From Methylophaga sp. (GTDB lineage Bacteria > Pseudomonadota > Gammaproteobacteria > Nitrosococcales > Methylophagaceae), in the NCBI GenBank assembly GCA_007117275.1, contig SKGV01000108.1, positions 1 to 5,782 on the forward strand: a DNA stretch of 5,782 nt, given 5' to 3'. The position numbers and the translations under genes were made by a program. Every line of letters starts with the position of its first letter. Within the stretch, counting starts at the first letter, position 1. Below are positions 1-5,782 of the stretch, piece by piece. A model generated the notes under the pieces. The model searched no databases, was not told the origin of the DNA, and saw nothing but the letters and a program-made list of their open reading frames with translations.

Positions 1-501
1 CTCCACATCGCCTTGGTGGACATGAGCCTGCCCGGTATCACCGGCGAAGACGTTATCAAGCAACTGCGCGCGTTCTTTCCTCGCATGCCAATTATAGTGA
101 TATCAGTGTCCGCCGAAGAGGCGCGAGTGATGCGTGCTGTCGAAAACGGGGCAACGGGCTACATTCTCAAAGGCGACAGTAATGTGTCTGTCAAACAAGC
201 CATCGAGCAAATGCTAGAGGGCATTTATCCGCTCAGTCCTGCATTGGCAGGGTACTTTTTGAAAATGGTCAATCAGTCGACATCCACGTCAGGTCATGAC
301 AACGGCTTCAAGCTCACAAAAAAAGAATTGGAGCTGTTGCAACTTTTTGCCCAAGGCCTGAGCTATAAGGACGCTGCCGAGGCGATGGCAGTTGGCATAT
401 CAACCGTGCAAACTCATACGCGCAACCTCTATCGCAAGATGGGCGTGCATTCCGGCTTGCAGGCACTCTCCAAGGCAAAAGAAAAGGGCTTGCTCAAGTG
501 A
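1..501 (+). CDS. NarL/LuxR-family response regulator, 5' truncated by window edge
   Basis: This is a DNA-binding response regulator and the likely output of the phosphorelay encoded downstream. The frame is open from base 1 and 166 codons are visible. About 45-50 N-terminal residues, including the acidic pocket, lie outside the window, judged from the usual NarL length of about 210 aa. The phospho-acceptor is the Asp at 19-21 in LVDMSLPG. Ser in the IIVISVS strand (Thr/Ser switch) and Lys in GYILKGD complete the receiver signature. A LuxR-type HTH spans about 313-450, beginning LTKKELELL and including GLSYKDAAEAM and the recognition-helix region STVQTHTRNLYRKMGV, and it reaches nearly to the C-terminus. 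The TTG at 13 is only an internal Leu codon, not the start. The TGA stop overlaps the next gene's GTG start by 4 bases. Family assignment is secure; target genes are unknown. Confidence 0.95.
   Translation, partial: LHIALVDMSLPGITGEDVIKQLRAFFPRMPIIVISVSAEEARVMRAVENGATGYILKGDSNVSVKQAIEQMLEGIYPLSPALAGYFLKMVNQSTSTSGHDNGFKLTKKELELLQLFAQGLSYKDAAEAMAVGISTVQTHTRNLYRKMGVHSGLQALSKAKEKGLLK
498..501 (+). promoter_or_regulatory. GTGA stop/start overlap (regulator to binding protein)
   Basis: The GTG start of the binding-protein gene (498-500) shares two bases with the TGA stop (499-501) of the response regulator. This arrangement usually couples translation of the second gene to termination of the first, and supports the weakly supported GTG start. 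Confidence 0.75.
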
Positions 502-1586
502 ACTGGCGCAGTGGCGTCACTGTTTTTATTATTCTTGCTGCAGCTGTTGCTTGGTGGTTTTTGTTGACAGAGAAAAAATCTGTCATCGTTGTCATCGATA
601 CGCCTTTTTATGACCCTTCTATTTTTGATCCGAGCGATTTGGACGCCGCCACCTTCTTTCTGGAAGCGCATCCGGATACACGTATCACCATCAAGGAGCG
701 GTATTACAGTTTGGAGCCTGAAGCAGGACGCTCGATCTTTACTGAAGAGCAACTCAATGAGGTTGCTTTTTTTGTGACTACCCAACCGTCGCAATCCCTT
801 ATCGCCGGTCTTGATTTATTTCTGGACGGGCAAAGCCTATTGATAAACACTTCATCAACCTCGCTTGCAGCCTCCGGTCGAGATGATTTTGTGTTGCGCA
901 TTATTCCCGATCTGCAAAAAGAACAGCACTTTATTGCGGATTATGTTGCCAGTCTTCAACCGCGCCGTGTTCTGGTATTAACTGATGCAGCCAATCCTGC
1001 GTACACAGGCCCGGCCTTTGATCATTTCAGTGAAACCCTGCTGTCGCATGGCGATTACAGTATCCGGGTCCAGGACATAAAGTTCAGGGATATGCAGCCA
1101 GAAAATTTTACCGAGCTGTTCGCGCAGGACATCGATTTGCTCTACATTCTCGCTGGTGATTTTCAGGCCGGTGTCGGCAATGTGATGCAGTACTTTCACA
1201 GTCTGCATCCCGATACACCCATCGTACTGACACCCTGGGCACGCTCGCCGGCCATTTACCAAACGGCAGGGCCTGCGATTGCGCAAGTGGCACTCATTAG
1301 CCATTACGACACACGCTCGGCAGATGCCGCGTTGAATGCGTATTTGGAAAGCTTCACCGCACGTTTCGGTTACCAGCCGCATTATATGGCGATCAAGGTT
1401 AGGCAAGCACTTGAGCTACTGCATCAGGCGCTTGAACAGGGCCATGACTCACCTCAGGCCGTTAAAGATTATCTCTTCTCAAAGCCAGTGCATCACACCT
1501 CGCTCGGCGACATCCGTTTTGACAGCCACGGTGATTTGCTTGGTGGCTTTCATATCATTACGCAGTTTGATAGTGAAACGCCGTGA
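498..1586 (+). CDS. Periplasmic ligand-binding protein, Peripla_BP_6-like (type I fold), probable sensory partner of the downstream kinase
   Basis: This 362-aa protein resembles the substrate-binding proteins of branched-chain amino acid ABC transporters. Residues 1-24 are a short basic n-region (MNWR) and a hydrophobic stretch (GVTVFIILAAAVAWWFLL). AVA at 16-18 could be a signal peptidase site, but the hydrophobic WWFLL after it makes an uncleaved membrane anchor just as plausible. Family features include a SLLINTSSTS strand followed by DDFVLRIIPD, the second-lobe strand RRVLVLTD, and a C-terminal GDIRFDSHGD (337-346) typical of LIV-type proteins. The usual N-terminal Ala/Asn-Ala-Gly-Gly segment of transport members is not recognisable. 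The GTG start at 498 is chosen because it sits in a GTGA overlap with the preceding stop and places the hydrophobic segment at the N-terminus. AAGGG at 484-488 is a weak, rather distant ribosome site. No permease or ATPase gene adjoins it, so a sensing role is inferred. The ligand is unknown. Confidence 0.85.
   Translation: MNWRSGVTVFIILAAAVAWWFLLTEKKSVIVVIDTPFYDPSIFDPSDLDAATFFLEAHPDTRITIKERYYSLEPEAGRSIFTEEQLNEVAFFVTTQPSQSLIAGLDLFLDGQSLLINTSSTSLAASGRDDFVLRIIPDLQKEQHFIADYVASLQPRRVLVLTDAANPAYTGPAFDHFSETLLSHGDYSIRVQDIKFRDMQPENFTELFAQDIDLLYILAGDFQAGVGNVMQYFHSLHPDTPIVLTPWARSPAIYQTAGPAIAQVALISHYDTRSADAALNAYLESFTARFGYQPHYMAIKVRQALELLHQALEQGHDSPQAVKDYLFSKPVHHTSLGDIRFDSHGDLLGGFHIITQFDSETP
1583..1586 (+). 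promoter_or_regulatory. GTGA stop/start overlap (binding protein to kinase)
   Basis: The GTG start of the kinase (1583-1585) shares two bases with the TGA stop (1584-1586) of the binding-protein gene. No clear ribosome site precedes it, so terminating ribosomes probably reinitiate here. It is identical in form to the junction at 498-501. Confidence 0.75.
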
Positions 1587-4500
1587 AAGCAGGTCCGCGC
1601 TTTTCATTGCGGCAATTCAATCTCGGTATTGAGCTGGTTTGGCTGCTTGCCATGCTGCTGCTGATTAGCGCAGTGTTTGTGTTTAATTATCAGCAACAGC
1701 GGCAACACTACTACACCATCGCTACGGCGGATGCGGCGCGGGTTGAAGGTTTTTTTCAGCAACGGTTAGATAGCATCAGGGATGAATTCACGACAATTGC
1801 CTTGACGCTCTCAGCAGATGCCAACGTCACACAGTTAGACACCAATAGCTTTACTGACTTTTACGCGCTGGATGACAAGTTGCAGATTAGTGCGATTTAC
1901 CAGCGCGCAGCAGGCAGCTTTGTTTTTGATCGATTCTCTTTTGCCAGTGGCAACTTGCAGACTTTTCTTGCCGAGGCTTTGCCATCAGGCGGCTTTTCGT
2001 CGTTTATGCGTGGCTATGAGGACGATCATATCAGCCTGTATTACGCTGCGCGTATCAACGGGCGTAATTATCTTGCGCGCGTCAATCTGCAAGCGTTTCA
2101 AAAGCTGCTGAATAATTATGTGCTGTTTGCCGACAATGTTCTGTTGGTGACCAATCAGGAAGGTGTTGTTGTCTTTACAACGCACGCCATTGTTGATCCG
2201 GCCAATTTTACCTTACGGCTAGACCAGCCAGAGCGTGACTGGTCTGATGTGCGCACCATTGCCGGACAAGACTGGTTGCCGATTATCATTACAAGCAGCG
2301 GAATTGGCTCAACATTGGTTTCGCTTGTGCCCGTCAATGCATTTCAGCAGCAGCTGAATAATTTGCGTTGGACCAGCTTGGGTATTTTTGCTTTGTTGCT
2401 GATTTTGCTGTTGCTGAAAAACGCCATTGCCAGTCGTTTCATCCTGAAACCACTGGCCCGAATCGCCAATAATCTGGCACGCATTGAGGCCGATTACACC
2501 CAGGCAGATATTCAATCGCCGGGAAAGAACCTGCCGCATGAGTTTGCTTCTATTGATTCGCAAATGCGCGACATACTCGCCGTCTTGCAGCAGCGTGAAC
2601 AAGCGCTGCAAGCAGCGGCTGCACAAATGGCTGAGCAACAGCAAAAGCTCGAGACAATCCTGAATGCCTTGCCTGTCGGCATCGCAATTACAACCCCTGA
2701 CGAGCCGCGAACAATTACATTTATCAATGCGCAGTTCACTGCCTCTTTTGGTTACGAACTGACAGATATTCCAACAGCAACAGACTGGTTTGAACAGGCC
2801 TATCCTGACCCTGAGTATCGCCAGCAGGTATTCAGCCGTTGGTATCGTGAAGTGGATCGTGCCAAAGCCACAAGTAGATATGTGTCCTTTATGGAATTTG
2901 TCTTGGCCTGCAAAGATGGCAGCCAGCGGGATGTGCTTTTCAGCGCGGTTATCTCGGGCGAGCAACTGATTGTTGTACTACTGGATATCACCAGTCATAA
3001 CGCCAATGAACGTGTAATTGCTTCCTATCAAGCGGCTTTGCAGAAAACCGCCTACGAGCTAACGGAAAATATCCCGGTAGGCACTTATACCATGATTTTG
3101 CCGCCGGGTGATGCGGTTGCCCATTTTGGTTTTGCCAGCGAACGCTTTCTTGAGCTCACGGGGCTTACGCGGCAAGAGGCCATGGAAAATGCCATGTCAG
3201 CTTTTCGCTGCGTGCACCCCGACGATCTTGCACGCTGGGTGCAGCTGAATTCGGAGGCCTTTACCGAGAAAAAACATTTTTACGCTGAAACTCGGTTGAT
3301 CGTCAAAGGCGAAACACGCTGGATCACAGCCGAATCGACACCGCGTGAATTGCCCGACGGAACACTCATTTGGGAAGGCGTACTCATTGATGTGACCCCG
3401 CGCAAGTTGCTCGAGCAGGAACTCGCGCAAAGCCAGGCGCATCTGCGACGCATTCTAGAGAATTTGCCAACACCCGTTGCGCTGCTGGAGTTAGACACAC
3501 CGCCAACAATCAGTTATCTCAATCACAGCTTTGCGACCTTGTTTGGATACAGCCTTGATGATGTGCGTAAGACCAACTGGCTGGCACATTTTATGCCGCA
3601 AACAGGCGATGCAGAAGCGCTGCTGGAGCGCTTACAAGCTCAGCTATCTGAGCAAACACAAAGTGATTGGCATGAATACATGGTACAGAAGGCAAACGGT
3701 GGATTCTTGCAGGTGATGCTCGGCAGTATGCGCGTTGATAATACCCTGATTTTGACGTTTGTCGATGTTACGTCGCAGCGTGAGGTTGAATTAACGCTGC
3801 TCAAAGCCAAAGAAAAAGCCGAGCAGCTGGAACAAGCAAAAAGTGATTTTCTAGCCACCATGAGCCATGAAATTCGCACGCCTTTGACAATTATCACAGG
3901 CATTACGCAATTGTTGAACCAACAACAAGTCACAGATCAAGAGCGCGTACTTCTGGCAAATCTGGAAACAGCCAGCCAAAGTCTGCTGGGCATTATTAAC
4001 GATGTTCTGGATCTCTCCAAAATCGATGCAGGCCAGCTACAACTCCAACACGCACCATTCAATTTGACTGACTTGATAGAGCAAATGGTTGCGTTGCACC
4101 AAATTAAGGCGAATGAAAAAGACTTGTTGCTGACTCTGCATGGATCAGCAATGGAGCCTCTGAGAGTGATGGGTGATGAACCGCGCTGCTCACAAATTCT
4201 GCAGAACCTTCTCAGTAACGCCATCAAGTTCACGAACACTGGCGGCATCAGTATTGAACTTACAGAGCAGCCTATTGATGCCGACCAGATTAAAGTCACC
4301 ATCAGCGTCAGCGATACGGGTATTGGCATTGCGCCCGATGAACAGGAATTGTTATTCAAGCCTTTCGTTCAAATTGAACATGATTCCAAGCGTCGCTTTT
4401 CTGGCAGCGGCTTGGGTTTGGCGATTACACAGCGACTGGTCGACATGATAGGTGGCAGCATCACGCTGGACAGCGCACCAAACAGAGGTAGTTGTTTTAC

Positions 4501-5353
4501 GGTGCAGTTGCCATTTGCGCGTGCAACGAGCACCGCAATTGCTCCGCCACAGGCCAAGGCACGACGTGAACCCATGCAGTCGTTGGAAGGCATGCAGATT
4601 CTCGTCGTTGACGATAGCGAGATTGTCATGAAACTGATTCAGCACGTGCTGGAAAGCCAGGGCGCAACTGCGGTGGTATTCAATCGTGCCAAACCGGCGC
4701 TTGAATGGTTGCAAGCGAATCACGTTCGCTGTGATTTGGTGCTGATGGATTTACAAATGCCCGAAATGGATGGAATTGAAGCCATTGACTGGATACGCAA
4801 TAAATTACAACTTGCAGACTTGCCCATCTATGCCTTTACTGCAGGCGTGCTCCAGTCAGTGCTTGAGCGAGTCTTTGCGGTTGGCGTGAATGATGTACTT
4901 TACAAGCCCGTTAATTTGCAACAGCTGGTGAGTATTTTGGCGCAATGGCATCCCGATCCTGCGGTTGCAGAGCCAGCTGAAGAGTCGCCTGTTAAAAAGA
5001 CCAGAGCGACTTTTCCAATCATCGACGGCATCAACAGCGTTCATGCCAGCAATACGATGGACGGCAATCGGACGCTTTTTGCCGTTTTGGTTGAGCGCTT
5101 TAAGCAAGGACTTGGCGTACTCAGTAGCCAGATTACGGCTGACACTCAGCAAGGCAACAGCCAGAAATTAGTTGAGCATTTGCATCGTTTGCGCGGCAAC
5201 AGTCGTATGATTGGTGCGCTGGATCTGTCACACGCGGCAGCTGCGCTGGAAGACGCCATCCGTGCTGGTAATACCAACCTCGACGCATTGCACGCCGAAC
5301 TTGATAGGCAAATCCAGCGCCTCCTCCCACAATCGGGGTCAGATCCCAAATAA
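1583..5353 (+). CDS. Hybrid sensor histidine kinase: dCache-like sensor, HAMP-like linker, three PAS, HisKA, HATPase_c, REC, HPt
   Basis: This inner-membrane tripartite kinase has 1256 aa. TM1 is about 14-34, a periplasmic segment of about 225 aa follows (long helix, then PAS-like folds, dCache-like), and TM2 is about 264-278. A HAMP-like linker (ILKPLARI) and Gln/Ala-rich coiled coil run to about 355. PAS domains lie at about 355-475, 484-607 and 618-735. HisKA (about 750-818) has H762 in SHEIRTPL. HATPase_c (about 864-980) has an N box with N879, G1 box DTGIGI at 911-916 and G2 box GSGLGL at 941-946. The receiver (about 1004-1122) has acidic pair D1010/D1011, acceptor D1056, T1086 and K1108. 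The C-terminal HPt has H1201 in HRLRG followed by IGA. All catalytic residues are present. Expected flow is H762 to D1056 to H1201 to the Asp of the upstream regulator. GTG at 1583 is chosen because it overlaps the preceding stop (GTGA); the next in-frame ATG (1652) would cut TM1. No strong Shine-Dalgarno is visible, consistent with coupling. The last residues, SGSDPK, may come from a repeat. Confidence 0.95.
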   Translation: MKAGPRFSLRQFNLGIELVWLLAMLLLISAVFVFNYQQQRQHYYTIATADAARVEGFFQQRLDSIRDEFTTIALTLSADANVTQLDTNSFTDFYALDDKLQISAIYQRAAGSFVFDRFSFASGNLQTFLAEALPSGGFSSFMRGYEDDHISLYYAARINGRNYLARVNLQAFQKLLNNYVLFADNVLLVTNQEGVVVFTTHAIVDPANFTLRLDQPERDWSDVRTIAGQDWLPIIITSSGIGSTLVSLVPVNAFQQQLNNLRWTSLGIFALLLILLLLKNAIASRFILKPLARIANNLARIEADYTQADIQSPGKNLPHEFASIDSQMRDILAVLQQREQALQAAAAQMAEQQQKLETILNALPVGIAITTPDEPRTITFINAQFTASFGYELTDIPTATDWFEQAYPDPEYRQQVFSRWYREVDRAKATSRYVSFMEFVLACKDGSQRDVLFSAVISGEQLIVVLLDITSHNANERVIASYQAALQKTAYELTENIPVGTYTMILPPGDAVAHFGFASERFLELTGLTRQEAMENAMSAFRCVHPDDLARWVQLNSEAFTEKKHFYAETRLIVKGETRWITAESTPRELPDGTLIWEGVLIDVTPRKLLEQELAQSQAHLRRILENLPTPVALLELDTPPTISYLNHSFATLFGYSLDDVRKTNWLAHFMPQTGDAEALLERLQAQLSEQTQSDWHEYMVQKANGGFLQVMLGSMRVDNTLILTFVDVTSQREVELTLLKAKEKAEQLEQAKSDFLATMSHEIRTPLTIITGITQLLNQQQVTDQERVLLANLETASQSLLGIINDVLDLSKIDAGQLQLQHAPFNLTDLIEQMVALHQIKANEKDLLLTLHGSAMEPLRVMGDEPRCSQILQNLLSNAIKFTNTGGISIELTEQPIDADQIKVTISVSDTGIGIAPDEQELLFKPFVQIEHDSKRRFSGSGLGLAITQRLVDMIGGSITLDSAPNRGSCFTVQLPFARATSTAIAPPQAKARREPMQSLEGMQILVVDDSEIVMKLIQHVLESQGATAVVFNRAKPALEWLQANHVRCDLVLMDLQMPEMDGIEAIDWIRNKLQLADLPIYAFTAGVLQSVLERVFAVGVNDVLYKPVNLQQLVSILAQWHPDPAVAEPAEESPVKKTRATFPIIDGINSVHASNTMDGNRTLFAVLVERFKQGLGVLSSQITADTQQGNSQKLVEHLHRLRGNSRMIGALDLSHAAAALEDAIRAGNTNLDALHAELDRQIQRLLPQSGSDPK
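5335..5347. repeat. Imperfect palindrome GGGGTCAGATCCC, possible small dispersed repeat
   Basis: The two halves pair as GGGGT/ATCCC around CAG, with one G.T wobble. The site overlaps the end of the kinase gene (codons for SGSDPK) and lies just before the convergent exbD-like gene. Near-perfect versions of this kind (GGGGTCAGACCCC-like) are, from memory, frequent intergenic repeats in proteobacterial genomes. Only one copy is seen here, so the repeat identity is an inference. It is too short and lacks a T-tract on the plus strand, so it is not a convincing intrinsic terminator. Confidence 0.35.
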
Positions 5354-5370
5354 AATAACTCTGGCGCTGT

Positions 5371-5766
5371 TTATTGCGGGAGGGTACGAAAAGCGAGGCG
5401 TGCAACACCGGCATTTTGAGCAATGGCCATCACTTCGGCGATACGACCGTAATTGACAGCCTCATCGGCATTGATAATCAGGCTATTCTCCGCGTCCTCG
5501 GGCAGTCCGGATAACCATTGGCTCAGCTCATCATTGTTCATGGGCGTAAGCTCGCGTTCCAACGTGCCATCGGCGCGAATTTGCAGCAGATGTTTTTCTA
5601 CCGTGGGCTCAGCCTGCACAGGCTGGGTTTTGGGCAGATTAATGCCCATCGTTTGTGGAACAATCAGTGGCGCGGCAATAATGAACACAATCAGTAGCAC
5701 CAGCATGATATCGACCAGAGGTGTCATATTAATATCCGCCAATGACGAATGCTCTTTCGAATCCAT
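5371..5766 (-). CDS. exbD: ExbD/TolR-family biopolymer transport protein
   Basis: This 131-aa protein is the small proton-channel partner of an ExbB/TolQ-type complex in the inner membrane, powering TonB-dependent outer-membrane uptake or a Tol-like system. A short cytoplasmic N-terminus carries the family signature DINMTPLVDIML (residues 11-22). D19 is the conserved transmembrane Asp needed for proton coupling. One membrane helix covers about 17-40 and ends APLIVPQ. The periplasmic domain follows, with the LLQIRADG strand and the typical ENSLIINADEAVNYGRIAEVM segment. Length is normal for the family. The ATG at 5766 has a strong AGGAGG ribosome site at the usual distance. The gene converges on the kinase operon with 17 bases between the stops. 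ExbD is favoured over TolR from the TPLVDIMLVLLIVFIIAAP core. The partner exbB/tolQ gene would be expected just beyond the right edge and is not visible, so the symbol is moderately certain. Confidence 0.9.
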   Translation of the reverse strand: MDSKEHSSLADINMTPLVDIMLVLLIVFIIAAPLIVPQTMGINLPKTQPVQAEPTVEKHLLQIRADGTLERELTPMNNDELSQWLSGLPEDAENSLIINADEAVNYGRIAEVMAIAQNAGVARLAFRTLPQ

Positions 5767-5769
5767 GCG

Positions 5770-5778
5770 CCCCTCCTC
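5770..5778 (-). promoter_or_regulatory. Strong Shine-Dalgarno of the exbD-like gene
   Basis: Read on the minus strand the purine run is GAGGAGGGG. Its AGGAGG core lies 5 bases before the ATG at 5766, which fixes the start codon. A TGA on the same strand (5779-5777) overlaps the start of this run and could be the stop of an upstream exbB-like gene, but too little sequence remains to tell. Confidence 0.75.
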
Positions 5779-5782
5779 AGAC

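Noticed and set aside
13..15. TTG as the start codon of the response regulator
   Set aside because: The frame is open to the window edge, and a start here would remove most of the receiver domain, leaving only two residues before the phospho-acceptor Asp.
2105..2364. Repeated GCTGAATAATT sequence at about 2108 and 2353
   Set aside because: Both copies encode Leu-Asn-Asn within the kinase, and a single 11-base match is readily explained by codon choice.
2309..2965. A 218-aa open frame on the minus strand inside the kinase gene
   Set aside because: It lies wholly antisense to well-conserved linker and PAS1 coding sequence, has a Cys-rich composition typical of shadow frames, no recognisable domain and no convincing ribosome site.
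5349..5375. AATAAA/TTTATT inverted repeat between the convergent stops, considered as a bidirectional terminator
   Set aside because: The stem is only six A-T pairs with a loop of about 15 bases, so it would be too unstable to act as an intrinsic terminator.
5133..5423. A 96-aa minus-strand frame spanning the convergent junction
   Set aside because: It overlaps the HPt domain antisense and the end of the exbD-like gene in another frame, with no family signature.

Overview
The window looks like chromosomal DNA from a Gram-negative proteobacterium, probably gamma- or betaproteobacterial. The evidence is an ExbD-type energy-transduction protein, a periplasmic-binding-fold protein with a hydrophobic N-terminus, a multi-domain hybrid kinase, moderate GC content and dense gene packing. 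The sequence does not allow a firmer taxonomic call.

Layout: positions 1-5353 hold three co-directional plus-strand genes. (1) The 3' part of a NarL/LuxR-type response regulator gene (1-501, cut by the window edge just upstream of its phospho-acceptor Asp). (2) A gene for a periplasmic binding protein of the branched-chain amino acid (Peripla_BP_6-like) type (498-1586). (3) A very large hybrid histidine kinase gene (1583-5353, 1256 aa). Both junctions are the same 4-base GTGA overlap, in which the GTG start of the next gene contains the first two bases of the previous TGA stop. This indicates one translationally coupled operon. A convergent minus-strand exbD-like gene (5371-5766) follows, with only 17 bases between the two stop codons. 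No stretch over 300 bases lacks a gene.

How they may work together: the kinase carries, in order, TM1, a roughly 225-aa periplasmic sensor (dCache-like), TM2, a HAMP-like linker and coiled coil, three PAS domains, HisKA (H762), HATPase_c, a receiver (D1056) and an HPt (H1201). With the neighbouring regulator (Asp encoded at 19-21) this gives a complete His-Asp-His-Asp phosphorelay. The binding protein has no permease or ATPase gene beside it and is coupled to the kinase, so it is most simply read as a ligand-sensing accessory, by analogy with LuxP-LuxQ or TorT-TorS. Ligand and target genes cannot be read from the window.

The exbD-like gene is probably an independent unit whose promoter and partner gene lie beyond the right edge. 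The last codons of the kinase gene run through an imperfect palindrome (5335-5347) that may be a small intergenic repeat that has taken over the stop codon.
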